A stretch of DNA of 64,000 nucleotides from NCBI GenBank assembly GCA_021613375.1, contig CM038715.1, forward strand, positions 2,122,001-2,186,000, read 5' to 3'. Origin of the DNA: Megaleporinus macrocephalus. Taxonomy: Eukaryota; Chordata; Actinopteri; Characiformes; Anostomidae. Below are positions 11,198 through 53,895 of this stretch, piece by piece (the stretch's first letter is position 1; each line of letters opens with the position of its first letter). Both the position numbers and the translations under genes were made by a program. The notes below the pieces were generated by a model. It saw only the letters and a program-made list of their open reading frames with translations, was not told where the DNA came from and ran no database searches.

Positions 11198-13539
11198 CAG
11201 GACGTGATAGTAATTTGGGGTTATGAGCGGAACGTGGAGGAAGCGAAGGCAGCTATAGAGCAGATGGTGGCAGCACTGCAGGAGATGGTGATTGAGGATG
11301 TCCGGCTGGATCACCGGGTCCATGCACGCATCATCGGAGCACGTGGAAAAGCCATCCGCAAACTCATGGAAGAGTTCAAAGTGCGTGTCAGCTGTGTGTA
11401 AGACTGCACTGGGGACTAATATTAATTTACACCTGAACTTTCCTGCTAACCAGGTTGTGGGCTTTTTGCAGGTTGATATAAGGTTCCCCCAGCCAGGCTC
11501 AGAAGATCCCGACAAGGTGACCGTTACCGGTCTACCAGAGAATGTCGACAAAGCCATTGACCATCTCCTCAACCTGGAGGAGGAGTATGTGAGTGATACA
11601 CACATTAACACACAAACTTACTGTATATTGTTACGTTTAAAAATGTTATTATTTATTTATTTATTAATTATGATTGTCCCTGCCTATTTTAGACCTGCCA
11701 ACCAAGATACGCATTTAGACATCAAACTACGCTGCTACGATTCATCACTTCAAAATACGAGAAAAGCCATCGATGGCTTTGAGTCCACCTCTCTGTGCAT
11801 TGGCGCGCTAGGCAACTCGTCTGTAGGTGTAACCGCATTGGGCCGCAACCTGTAGGGAAAAGAAATCTTAGTGCTAGTTTTAAACTCTTCAAACAGGCTA
11901 CGGGTGGAGAGCCGGAGAGCCGTCTTAATGAAAGTAATGAAATTGGGTTTTATCTCTCTCAGCCTGTCTTCATACTGGGACTGGTTTTAAAGGGAGGACG
12001 GAGCTAAACCCAATTTGTTAAAACTAGGCGACTCAAAAACTTGCTTGTGTAAACAGCGCGAGCATTTTTCACTCTCGATGTGAATCACCTTCGACTGCTT
12101 TCTGTGCTTGAGTGAATTTCTTTATGCTCGAGTGTTGAATTGGGGTGGTTTTGGTTTTTATGAGCATTCATTGATTCTCGTTGCCTGGTCCCCAATTAAC
12201 TTTAAACTCCGGTTAAGTCGCCAGAACTGCTATACACTTGTTTGTAAGAGTCGTTGCATGTACAGACCTGAAAAAAACCTTTAGTTTACAAGTAAAATTC
12301 ACAGCTTTATAAAATAGCAATTTCTAATACTAATCCATAAAGTCAACAGATATCAGTTCTCAGTCTAGAACACTGTGTACATATGAATTATGATTCTACT
12401 GTAGTTTTTAAGTAAATGTCATCCAATATCACCACCATGTTCAAGTGTATTTTAGTAAGAATTGTAATTTAACACATTAAATGGCATTAAATGTTCATAG
12501 TAATAACAGATATCAGTCCGGGGTTTATTTAGGCAATAGTTTAATTTAATATTAATCACAAACTGTTTTTTTTTTTTTTGTTTTGTTGCCAATGGTTACT
12601 GCTACAAGTACTGTTTTTGATTAGGCATCATCATAGTTTCTGCTGCAGTGTTTGTAATTTAGAGTGATATTATTGTATTGTTCTGAAAGAACAGTTAATA
12701 TCTTCTAGAAAGTAGAGCTTTATTGTTATTCATAATGTCCAAAATATTTAAGACACATAGTACGCCAAAGTCCAAAATAATTTTCAAGTGTTTTAAGTTT
12801 AAATTCTGTTTAAGGGACATATTTTTAGTTTTCAGTTAATTTTCAGTTACCATAAGCCAAATGTCTTGGTAAAAAAAACATTGGAACATGTTCCAAAATT
12901 TGAAGTGTATGAAATATTTTGCCCTTCCATTAAAGGGGTTCTTGTTTTCTTCATGTTCTACTTGTATGTTGAATAACTAGATATGGTGGTGAAGTAAGTC
13001 GGTACTATGTGTTTAGTAATAAGTTGTGATGAGCGAGCATGTGAACTCCATCAATACTGATCAGCACATGTGCCTGACCTCACGCCGCACTGTGCCATGT
13101 CGTTGCTACTCCAAAAAACTTTCCCAGGTTGGCAGATCTGCTATTCATAATTTATATGATTCTTGTCTTTCTCTCTGTGATCCAGATGTTAACCGTGACC
13201 GAGACAGAAACATTGGCTGCCTATATGAAGCCGCCTTCTCGGGTCGTGGGAATGGGTGGAGGGGACGAAGAGAGCAAAGGCCCGGCTAAAGGCTTTGTCG
13301 TGCGGGATGCGCCCTGGAATGTTGCAGGCAGCAAGGTGATCACAGATTCGTACTAACCTCGTACTAACACCCTGGCAGTAATCAGGCCAGCTTTCAATTA
13401 TAGTTAGTACCGGAATCATCATTCAGCTGTGTATGTGTGCCTCCAGGCCCCTGACATGAGCAGTGCCGAGGACTTCCCCACATTCGGATCTGGAGTAGCA
13501 CCAAAACAGACATCTGCTTGGGGCCCCAAGAAATTCTGA
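1..13539 (+). CDS. hdlbp: Vigilin (high-density lipoprotein-binding protein), 5'-incomplete gene
   Basis: Multi-KH RNA-binding protein. In animals vigilin is cytoplasmic and partly ER-associated, and binds many mRNAs, notably those for secreted and membrane proteins. Twenty-five coding exons from 139 to 13539 join in frame and give about 1,237 residues. Human vigilin has 1,268, so only about 30 N-terminal residues lie to the left. The frame encodes an acidic N-terminus (PTYLEAFPPLPDK), then a degenerate KH-like unit and 14 KH domains, then a C-tail ending in WGPKKF before TGA at 13537-13539. Classical GXXG loops seen in order are GKNG, GPKG, GKKG, GKNG, GQKG, GKGG, GSKG, GRGG, GPKG, GQKG, GRKG and GARG. 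Two domains have altered loops (GAYN and CRRG), as in the human protein. Bases 1-12 probably end the preceding exon. Similarity to human vigilin is high throughout, so identity is secure. Which teleost paralogue this is cannot be told. Confidence 0.96.
139..1708 (+). CDS. hdlbp: hdlbp exons: N-terminus and first KH domains
   Basis: Coding exons: 139-287, 501-716, 827-1033, 1195-1410 and 1502-1708. All junctions after the first are phase 0. The first exon gives the acidic PPLPDK region and IRPIKASVITQ. The second is the degenerate KH-like unit (VFHVPLEERRYKDN). The third carries GKNG (VVIPKEHHRFVIGKNGEKL). The fourth has the altered loop GAYN where a GXXG is expected. The fifth carries GPKG (KKSQHKYIVGPKGNTLQE). 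The third to fifth exons each hold nearly a whole KH domain (207-216 nt). Confidence 0.93.
1757..2504. mobile_element. hAT-like non-autonomous element, family A copy 1
   Basis: About 750 bp in an hdlbp intron, shared with copies at 8305 and 43195. The right end reads AGTGACCCCTG, the inverse of the CAGGGGTCACT end of copy 3. CAGGGGT-type ends are usual for hAT elements. The left end seems trimmed, starting at TTCAGTAAGGTCC. No transposase reading frame is intact. Confidence 0.75.
2546..3723 (+). CDS. hdlbp: hdlbp exons: KH domains split over two exons each
   Basis: Coding exons: 2546-2653, 2855-2959, 3135-3213, 3307-3446 and 3619-3723. The first pair forms a KH domain with GKKG. The second pair forms one with GKNG, and its junction is phase 1 (A at 3213 plus TA makes isoleucine in GANINRIK). 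The last exon starts a domain with GQKG that ends at 4858. The intron at 1709-2545 is mostly an hAT-like element. Confidence 0.92.
3840..4592. mobile_element. hAT-like element, family B copy 1
   Basis: About 750 bp with inverted ends TAGAGATGGACC and TTCCATCTCTA. Flanks CTTTACTG (3832-3839) and CTTTTAAG (4593-4600) match at 6 of 8 positions. It lies in the hdlbp intron between 3723 and 4745. Confidence 0.8.
4745..7910 (+). CDS. hdlbp: hdlbp exons: central KH domains
   Basis: Coding exons: 4745-4858, 5055-5141, 6107-6238, 6484-6702 and 7689-7910, all phase 0. 4745-4858 completes the GQKG domain. 5055-5141 plus 6107-6238 make the GKGG domain (FKQFHKNIIGKGGANIKK). 6484-6702 is a one-exon domain with GSKG. 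7689-7910 is a one-exon domain with GRGG. The introns at 3724-4744, 5142-6106 and 6703-7688 each hold a transposon copy. Confidence 0.93.
5265..5945. mobile_element. Harbinger-like MITE, family C copy 1
   Basis: About 680 bp with inverted ends GGGTGTGTCTCAAACCCTA and AGGATTTGAGACACACC. It contains about five copies of a 28-bp minisatellite near its left end (5283-5408). Classification as Harbinger-like rests on the ends and the 3-bp duplication of copy 3. Confidence 0.7.
6831..7656. mobile_element. hAT-like element, family B copy 2
   Basis: 826 bp, starting TAGAGATGGACCGATCAG and ending CTTCTATCTCTA. The 8-bp duplication is AAAACTAC (6823-6830) and AAAACCAC (7657-7664), one mismatch. Same orientation as copy 1. 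Confidence 0.86.
8005..10575 (+). CDS. hdlbp: hdlbp exons: KH domains including the CRRG variant
   Basis: Coding exons: 8005-8223, 9151-9289, 9412-9539, 9622-9726 and 10441-10575. The first is a one-exon KH domain whose loop reads CRRG (HFVCRRGQVLREL), matching the degenerate IRRG of human vigilin. 9151-9289 plus 9412-9539 join in phase 1 and encode a GPKG domain with an insert shorter than the human one. 9622-9726 plus 10441-10575 give the GQKG domain followed by the linker LQAEQEDR. Confidence 0.92.
8305..9024. mobile_element. hAT-like non-autonomous element, family A copy 2
   Basis: 720 bp that begins CAGGGGTGTTAAA and ends AGTGACCTCTG. It is flanked by CCACAGAG at 8297-8304 and CCATAGAG at 9025-9032, an 8-bp target-site duplication with one mismatch. 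It fills most of the intron between hdlbp exons 8005-8223 and 9151-9289. Confidence 0.85.
9740..10316. mobile_element. Harbinger-like MITE, family C copy 2
   Basis: About 577 bp that fills most of the intron between hdlbp exons 9622-9726 and 10441-10575. The left end GGGTCTGTCTCAAACCC is clear and the right end is decayed. Only one or two copies of the 28-bp minisatellite unit are present. Confidence 0.7.
10679..13539 (+). CDS. hdlbp: hdlbp exons: last KH domains and C-terminal tail
   Basis: Coding exons: 10679-10822 (GRKG), 11201-11380 (end of that domain, then GARG), 11472-11588, 13186-13335 and 13447-13539. The tail contains YMKPPS and GFVVRDAPW, both near-identical to human, and ends in KKF plus TGA. 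The exon at 11201 follows a CT microsatellite of about 315 bp. The intron at 11589-13185 is 1.6 kb and I recognised no gene or known repeat in it. Confidence 0.93.
10879..11194. repeat. CT microsatellite
   Basis: About 315 bp of imperfect (CT)n with GT and TT interruptions, ending 6 bp before the hdlbp exon at 11201. Confidence 0.97.
11589..13185. other. hdlbp intron without recognised content
   Basis: 1.6 kb, partly AT-rich. AATTGGGTTT at 11,941 and AAACCCAATTTG near 12,007 are inverted and may mark an old element. I see no gene. Confidence 0.5.
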
Positions 13540-15490
13540 AAGCGAGTGAGATGAGACCTGTAGGCAAGCAGTACGATCATTTTAGAAATTTCTCTCATTT
13601 CTTTCTCATCCTTTCTTATAAACCCCACATTCTCACCATTTCTCCCCACCTCCCTTCTCCTTATGTCCCTACAGGAGATGTAGCTTCCTCCCAGGAGTGA
13701 TCTTTTTACCACTTTGTTTAGATGCCAGGAGCAGCTTGCACAGGTCTGAACTCACTCAAGCAGCACTCTCGTGCCCCTTCCATTCTTGTTGTTCTGGTCT
13801 CTGTTGAAGGAACCTAAACGAGCAGTGACCATCACTGTCCGCCGTTCAATTTTCAAACGGTAGTTTTAAGGGGGTCCAGTGGGGAAATTCTTTGTGTATT
13901 TATTTATTTATTTATTATTTTTTTTGATATTTTATCAGGTTGTCCACCATTTTTGAGCTCAGAAATGTTTTTGAGTGTCTTCAAACTCCCAGATAACAAT
14001 GATATGTACTGGTATTATTGAAACAACTCCTAATACTTTTGGGTGCATGAGTAGTAAACATCCAAGGCAAACCAAAAAGTCAGAGATCCCATAGTTCACT
14101 GTGTGGGAGTTTATTTATTTATTATTTATTTTTTAATGTTTCCCATGGTTTTTACTGAATTTTACTGAAGTCTGAGCCAGCTGAGAACATCCTAACAGCT
14201 CCAACACAGGTGCTTTTAGCGGTCGATTTTTACTATAAGGGAAAGGGGGCATGTGTTTTACCAGAAACGAAGTAGCGCTCCACATATTTTCATTCGGAGA
14301 TTACCTGTTCTGTATATTTACCACCAGACCGGAGGGTTGTCTTTTTTATACTTATTTATTTATTTATCCTATTTATTTGCAAATGTGTATATATTAATTT
14401 GTCTATTCCCGTATTCTTTAATTCTGTGATTTCCAGTTACTGAAGCACCGGGCACAAGGCTTACGTATGACTTTGTAAAGAAGGGTCAGGATGGGTGGAA
14501 AGGGTTTTCCACTGAACCACAGGAAGCGAACGTCTATGTCTTTTTAAATGTTGATATTTTGCGTATGTATGCTTTCTACTGATCTACCTACAGGTCTCTT
14601 GCTGTTTGTCCAGTGTCGCTCCTCCACAGTATCCCCTCAGATCGTCCACTGGAACTTTTTTTTTCAACATGCAAACAAGCACATGCTGCTATTGCAAACA
14701 GCACGAGGCTGAGAAGCCATCATGAGATACGTAGACCTAAACAGTCAGGTGTTGCAAGCTCCTCATGCAAGGCATGCTGACGTTGCATTGTGTAGGGTGA
14801 GTCCATTCCCAACATAACCCTTTTCCTGGTCTCCTTAATCAAGAAGGTGGGGTACAGGTGCGCAGACGTGCTTTGCACCGCTCAACATTCTCCTATACTA
14901 TAGTCAGAATTTCAGATTTAGGTGCCTCCAGTGTAGAGTTAATAGCTTGAGGGCTAGTTTTTTTTAATTTTAGGCGATTTGCATTTGTGATTATTGAAAT
15001 AAGTCTAATAAGTCTTTAGAGCTAATCATAATTGTAAACTTTTGACTGAAGGTTAAGTCCCATGAAATCATAAGGCAGGAAGATTGTTGACCCTCTGAGT
15101 TTTTTCAAAGAAATGGAAAGGCATCAGGCGTGTGTTGCAGAGGAACGTCCCTGGTCCCCATTTGCTGTCTTCTGTGGCTGGTATTTTACTGTTACTTGAC
15201 TTTTACACACACTGCTCTTACGGGGTTCTTCTCCACGTCAGTTCTAGTCGGAGTCATGGTGGACTTTTAATCGTGTGTGGTGTGTGAATGTGCTGTGTGT
15301 TTGTGCTTGTGCTTTGGATGGGTGAACAACTGATTTTGAACAACCGGAAACGGTAACACTATCGGCCTTAAAGCAGTAATTATCATAGGATATTTTGAAC
15401 GAAGTTTGATGAAGTTAATATGCAACACTGCAATAACTTGTCATAACAGAGGATTTTCCTACTCCAAATAAAGTAACGTAAAATGAAAAC
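13540..15490 (+). other. hdlbp: hdlbp 3' untranslated region
   Basis: About 1.9 kb follows the stop without a further reading frame of note, and it is AT-rich with several ATTTA/TTTATTTA stretches. A canonical AATAAA at 15467-15472 is the likely polyadenylation signal, placing the end near 15,490. Human HDLBP also has a long 3'UTR. The boundary is inferred. Confidence 0.6.
15467..15472 (+). promoter_or_regulatory. hdlbp: Polyadenylation signal AATAAA for hdlbp
   Basis: A canonical hexamer lies 1.93 kb past the hdlbp stop codon. It is a candidate for the main cleavage signal. Confidence 0.5.
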
Positions 15491-15661
15491 CTCTCGTTTG
15501 TTATTTACCGACTATAATAGCTTGAATCAGAGACCAAAAATTGAAACCTTTGGGATCAAGAAAGAACCACCACCATCACCCCCACCAAAAACAACCTTCA
15601 CTGACAACACAGCCACGCAGGGGTTGGATATTATTGTGCATAACTGTCTCTTTTTTGTATT

Positions 15662-15667
15662 TTTATT
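15662..15667 (-). promoter_or_regulatory. neurl4: Candidate polyadenylation signal for neurl4
   Basis: TTTATT on the plus strand reads AATAAA on the minus strand, 1.94 kb past the neurl4 stop. A second candidate at 16506-16511 would give a shorter 3'UTR. If 15662 is used, the convergent hdlbp and neurl4 transcripts end within about 200 bp of each other. Which signal is used cannot be decided from sequence. Confidence 0.35.
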
Positions 15668-17520
15668 TTCTTATAAATCAGGAAGATAATATTAGTGTTA
15701 TGTAACAGCCTGTACAACATAAAGAAATAAAAATAAAAACATACATGAACAAACAATACAAAACCATGACTGAAAAAAAGCAGCAATGGGCCAGCATGAA
15801 CCCCGTGTATTCACATTTTGATTTACAGAGCAAGCATTCATTCGGACACGGCCATTGGCAACATAGTGGGACTGCTCTTGTAAAACATACACTCAAGTAG
15901 TTCATCTTGGCAACTAAAGGTTAAAAAAAATAATAAATCTCAGTTTCCAGATATGCCTTTGGAGAGAGTGAGCTCTCGAATATCAATTCTAGAAACAATC
16001 AAACATAAGCTACGCTCTGTCTTTAATAGAGGGCTTCCGAAATGTGCAATCCTGGTCAGGAAAACAACAACAAAGTTCTGGATGACAGTAAACATCTGTT
16101 TAAAAACTAAAAACCATACACCCAGTGTAAACTCAAACTTGAACTTCATTTCCCACAATACCTTGCATGAAACCTCTTAGGCGTATCAATAGGACCGGAT
16201 TAGTCCCATATTGACAGAACAGACGACTGCCTGTAACTTCCTGCCAATCCTCCGCGATGCAGCTGTTGCTGGGCAGATTACCAAGAGCCTTGTTTTAGTG
16301 TGGACAGCACATTCAACAGTAGTGGAACAAATGAAGACATTCTTTCAAACGTGGGACAAGAAATCCTACAACAATGCGAGTTTGTGTCCAATCCACCAGC
16401 TGTCCTACTCATACGGCTCCCCTGCACCTCGCCAAGAAGAAGAATGAGCTTTTGGCAGAAGAGGTATTAGCTTGAATAACTGCGTTTACTAATTAGACCT
16501 AGCTTTTTATTCCAGTTCAGATGATTATAGTGCAATGTAATCCTCAAGTCCGATCCAAATTTGACTCAGTCTGGCATTTGAAGGTGGAAGATTTAAAAGT
16601 TAGGCTGATGCATATAAAAGGATTCCCATAATGCTACGGTAACAGACACGGGTGGAAAAGGACCCACACAGGAATGAAAGACAAAAACAGCTCCACTCTA
16701 CACAAGCTGTTACCTGTATATTCACGAAAGAGGAGGTGATCGGCGTCCGCGCTTGCTGTTCAACCGGACTCCAGTAATCAGAATTTAATACTGTCGTGTG
16801 TAAGCTCTCTGTTTACGTGTGTGTTTCCCGTGTAAACACACAGTCATGACGATCACCTTGCGTAAAGTGGAAACGACAAAGCAAGCAAAAACTAAAATAA
16901 TGAAATCACAGACTGCTGTAGTCTCGATAGTAAGTCTCTTCCTGATCCTAGTTTCTTCAAGTCTTTTTTCCATTTTTTTGGGTCACGGTTAAGATTATTT
17001 TCTTCTTGTTTTGTATTTCCATCTTTCTTTTTCTTTTTCAACAGGTGTCTGTTTGCAGGTTGATTTGTCCTCTGCCAAAGTCTTTAAAAAAGGTTCACAG
17101 GATCCAGGGCTGTGCTATGAAGAGGTGATTCGTGTTTGCTCAGTCAGATATGAGTGAGGGGGTTCTTACCTAGCCAATGGAGTGACAGACAGAGTGATGG
17201 AGAGAATAGAGCATCCTGGGTATTGTATGTTAATGGTATGTTAAAAAGTACCAGTAACATACAATCTAGAAGCCAAAAAGAGGCAAAAGTTATTCAAATT
17301 AATAGGGGGAGGGGCAAAAAAAAAAAAAAAATAATAACCCACCGGTGTCCAAAACATAAAGTGCAAGAAGTGTCCCAAAGTAAAACACAACAAATACAAA
17401 CCTTAGAGAGAGGAGAAAGCCCAAAACAAACGAGTGACACTTCGTCCTCCGGTGTGAAAGCTCTGAAGAGGGTTGGGAGGTAATCTGCAGTGCATTCAGA
17501 GGAAGATCAAGATAATGCTC

Positions 17521-17547
17521 CCTCTCTCTCTCTCTCTCTTTCTCTCT

Positions 17548-17589
<42 letters not shown>

Positions 17590-17600
17590 GTCTCTGTCAC
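17521..17600. repeat. CT microsatellite in the neurl4 3'UTR
   Basis: (CT)n on the plus strand, hence (GA)n in the neurl4 mRNA, starting within 10-20 nt of the stop codon. Confidence 0.95.
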
Positions 17601-17607
17601 TCTCTCC

Positions 17608-50064
<32,457 letters not shown>

Positions 50065-51530
50065 GATCGCGCTGGGGCGGCCCGGAGGGAAGGAGCGTGT
50101 TTACGACAGTAGAGAACGAGCAGCGGCAGGGAGAGTGAGCTGGTTGTCAAGGAGGCCACGAGCAGTTAGCAACGAACCAAAACTGAAATAAAAGTCTACA
50201 TTTTTTTGGAAACATTTTTATAAGGCGTTATAAACACCGCATGAGTGCGAACAAGACGTGCGTATGTGCGAACTGGGCTGCTGTTTTTGCTTAAAATCTA
50301 AAAACCGCGGCCATCAGGACCCTCAGAGCAGCTGTGCTACTAGAAGCTCACCGGAGTGTGTTTTTCTTCAAAACTAGCAAGAAATTATTCAAGAAGTCAC
50401 ACATTTCACAATATAAAGGCCCAATAAAAGCCATATACGACAAAAGCTACACTGAGAAACGCTGACATACCACCAAGAAGTAATAAAGTAAAATAATTGA
50501 TTTATTTTACTTTATTTTAAAATTATTAGCCTTTATCTTGCACCTTACATTAGGTTAAATGTCTTGTACATCCTGTCAGTGTATTCTGCATTGTATTCGC
50601 TGCATTTTCTTTAGTTAATGTTAATTCCTAAGTAAGTATTTACGCTTTGTTTTATTTAAAAGTAAAGTATTGTCTGATTTGTTGTGTTAGTTTTGGCTTA
50701 AAATGTTTTTTTATTATTCTTCATGGCGGAGGAGTACATGCGTGGCGCTGTAAGGCAAAACAATCCCTGTTGAAGTTGAGTTTAGGTACTTTAAAGCTCT
50801 GTCTCTAACAGCTGTGCTATTATTATTATTTATTTATTTATTTTACAGCGCCACATGATAAATAATGCATAATTAATACAAAATTAACTGCGCATCTTTC
50901 CACACACCTGGAACTACTTTATCGCTCATTTGAATGTCATCGATTTACGCTGTGTGTAGTTCGGCCAGGAGTCAATAAAAGCTGTTATCGAGCAGTTCAC
51001 ACGCAGACAGACAGAAGAGTAAATAAATAGTTTTTTTTTGTGAAATGTTTTGTACGTTTAAATATTAACCAGTAGTTCACAAAATACGAAAATAGTTCTG
51101 TGGAAGGAAGCCTTTGGAAGGAGGTAACCTAGCTAGCTGCGTTATCGCGTTATCCTTCAGCAGTAGCGGTACATTACAAAAACAAACTCTCCTTTTTTAA
51201 AGGAAAGTGGACATGGTTATTTCTTTACCTATATAATATATACAAATATAATAATACATTTAAGCACACTAATAAATACACACTTAATAGAAACAGGGTA
51301 ACGCCGAACACGTCCGCTAGATGGCAGCCGAAGACAGATTCACAGACCAGCTCTTCTGACATGCTTTGGTGAAAATCCTGAAAAGAGATTTGGAGGGTAG
51401 AGCAAACGCAGCAACCCTGAAACTCACAAGCTTTACATTTACACGCCGAGGCATGCTCTCTTATAACCTGTATGTTTATGATAAGACGTTTATGATGACA
51501 GGTATTAGAAAACAGTGTTCCTGGTTCTTA
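50065..51530 (-). promoter_or_regulatory. neurl4: neurl4 5' flank / probable promoter region
   Basis: The GC-rich part is about 49,800-50,160, overlapping exon 1. Beyond it the DNA becomes AT-rich. I saw no clear TATA box at a sensible distance, which fits a CpG-type promoter. No other gene is visible up to the repeats near 51,540. Confidence 0.4.
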
Positions 51531-51959
51531 TTAATAAGGATTTAATTCCATTTCCTGCAGTAACAGCCTTTGCTCTTCTGGGAAGGCTTTGCCACTGCAT
51601 GTTGGAACGTTGCTGTGACGGTTCGACTGCATTCAGCCACAGGAGCACTAGTGAGGTGAGGTACTGAAGATTAGTTCTGGATCTCCAACAACTCATTCCA
51701 AATATATTGGATGGAGCTTCATCACTCCAGAGAGCACACGTTCACTGCTCCACAGCCCAAATGATGCCAGGGCTCTGTATGCTTCAAGTTGCCAACTCCT
51801 CAGTAAGGGAAGCAGCTATTACCTGTCCTAAAAGTCGCTAAATGACGTAATCGCCTAATTTGCATAATAGTCTATTTGCGTGTATTTGAAGGAATAACGT
51901 TGTGGGAGAGTAAAAAAGTGAGTAAAAACACCCTAAATATGTTACAACTACAAATTAAC

Positions 51960-52029
51960 TCTGAATAAATAAACTTATTCTGTGGATTATTTGTCCCTCT
52001 GGGATCAATAAAGTAGCTATCTATCTAAG
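51960..52029 (+). repeat. Retroelement tail-like sequence
   Basis: CCCTCTGGGATCAATAAAGT followed by CTATCTATCT resembles the 3' tails of fish LINE/SINE elements. A similar but distinct tail, GGCCAATAAAGTCCGATTCT, lies at about 22,330-22,363. Confidence 0.45.
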
Positions 52030-52106
52030 ACGCATTTATATTTACATCCTGCTCTGTAGATAGGAGGCGGGGTCAGCGGCGGCTTTGGGCATGCGCAGTG
52101 AGTGTG

Positions 52107-53037
52107 AGGGTCTGCTCTGACTGTGAGACTGAGCACTGTGAGTGTAGTGGGTCGTGGAGTGGTGAGGGTCTGCTCTGACTGTGAGACTGAGCACTGTGAG
52201 TGTTGGGGGTCGTGGAGTGGTGAGGGTCTGCTCTGACTGTGAGACTGAGCACTGTGAGTGTTGGGGGTGGTGGAGTGGTGAGGGTCTGCTCTGACTGTGA
52301 GACTGAGCACTGTGAGTGTTGGGGGTCGTGGAGTGGTGAGGGTCTGCTCTGACTGTGAGACTGAGCACTGTGAGTGTTGGGGGTCGTGGAGTGGTGAGGG
52401 TCTGCTCTGACTGTGAGACTGAGCACTGTGAGTGTTGGGGGTGGTGGAGTGGTGAGGGTCTGCTCTGACTGTGAGATTGAGCACTGTGAGTGTAGTGGGT
52501 CATGGAGTGGTGAGGGTCTGCTCTGACTGTGAGACTGAGCACTGTGAGTGTAGTGGGTCATGGAGTGGTGAGGGTCTGCTCTGACTGTGAGACTGAGCAC
52601 TGTGAGTGTAGTGGGTTGTGGAGTGGTGAGGGTCTGCTCTGACTGTGAGACTGAGCACTGTGAGTGTAGTGGGTGGTGGAGTGGTGAGGGTCTGCTCTGA
52701 CTGTGAGACTGAGCACTGTGAGTGTAGTGGGTGGTGGAGTGGTGAGGGTCTGCTCTGACTGTGAGACTGAGCACTGTGAGTGTTGGGGGTGGTGGAGTGG
52801 TGAGGGTCTGCTCTGACTGTGAGACTGAGCACTGTGAGTGTTGGGGGTGGTGGAGTGGTGAGGGTCTGCTCTGACTGTGAGACTGAGCACTGTGAGTGTT
52901 GGGGGTCGTGGAGTGGTGAGGGTCTGCTCTGACTGTGAGACTGAGCACTGTGAGTGTTGGGGGTCGTGGAGTGGTGAGGGTCTGCTCTGACTGTGAGACT
53001 GAGCACTGTGAGTGTTGGGGGACAGGGCTCACAGCAG
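52107..53037. repeat. 58-bp minisatellite
   Basis: About 16 tandem units of 58 bp, each with GGGTCTGCTCTGACTGTGAG. Units differ mainly at one segment (TGTTGGGGGTCGT, TGTAGTGGGTCAT or TGTTGGGGGTGGT). It lies between the shbg 3' end and the neurl4 promoter. The long open frames on its minus strand are a by-product of the repeat. Confidence 0.95.
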
Positions 53038-53895
53038 GCCCCGCTGCTGGCTGGAGACAGTAACTGTAGATCATGTGTGTTCTCCTCAGAGTCTCCAAAA
53101 GTTTCCAATCACACCAGAAAAAGTCGCTAAGTTGGCCACACTGCGCTTGGCACTGGGCGTGGTGAACTTGGGATCAGGTAGAGCTGCTCCAAAGCATCCC
53201 ATTCATTCTGTTAGCAGTAGGTTTTTATACAAGCTGTTGTATAGGTCAATAATACAAGCTGTTGGTGCACATTAAAGTAGCTGAATTTAGTAATGTCCGG
53301 ATACTTTTGGGCATACCCTGCTAAAAACAAAGAACAGCACAGACCAGCATGCATTTCATGCCAAAAAACATTCTAAACTTTCATGTAAATTAATGGATAT
53401 AAATTTTATTTCAAGAGATTTTGGAGTATTTCTGTTGGTCCACTTAATACAAAACAAATATGGGGATATATGACATCAACTCCAAGCTGGTTTTGCTGGT
53501 AACTAGAAATGCTGTGCTGGTTTTCACAGCAGGGTATATCCTAGCTTCTCAGTTGGTATGTACTAAAAAGTAAGTAGTTATTTACCAGTCCTGCTGAACA
53601 GTGGACTACTATGCAGCTCTTCATGAAGTAAATATCGTAGGAACACGGCTAAATCCAGATCAAGGAAAACACAGAACAGCAGTGAGATGGAAGTTCATGT
53701 AATGGACCAATTGCTAGACGTGATTATAAAATTATTCTCAAGAATTCTTTTATCACTTTGAGGGAGATATTGAGAACATGTAACATGACTTGCAAACTGT
53801 TAGAACAGCCATTGGTTAAATAGGCCTAGTTCAACTGACAGTGGGACAAGAGAAAGAACTCCATGCTGTCTATGGTGAAAGCTGCATGATGGGGT

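Larger units (their letters stand above)
51540..53310. mobile_element. Decayed DNA transposon split by a tandem array
   Basis: 51,540-51,800 (TTTGCTCTTCTGGGAAGGCT and on) and 53,130-53,310 (GCTTGGCACTGGGCGTGGTG to GTCCGGATACTTTTGGGCAT) look like consecutive parts of one fish transposon I recall. The 58-bp array and a retroelement tail lie between. Assignment rests on memory. Confidence 0.4.

Noticed and set aside
10710..11611. Long Ser/Leu (plus) and Arg/Glu (minus) open frames
   Set aside because: They are translations of the CT microsatellite and the shadow of hdlbp exons.
52073..53098. Open frame of 341 codons on the minus strand
   Set aside because: It lies entirely in the 58-bp minisatellite and similar frames exist in the other phases. 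No start context, splice structure or known protein supports a gene.
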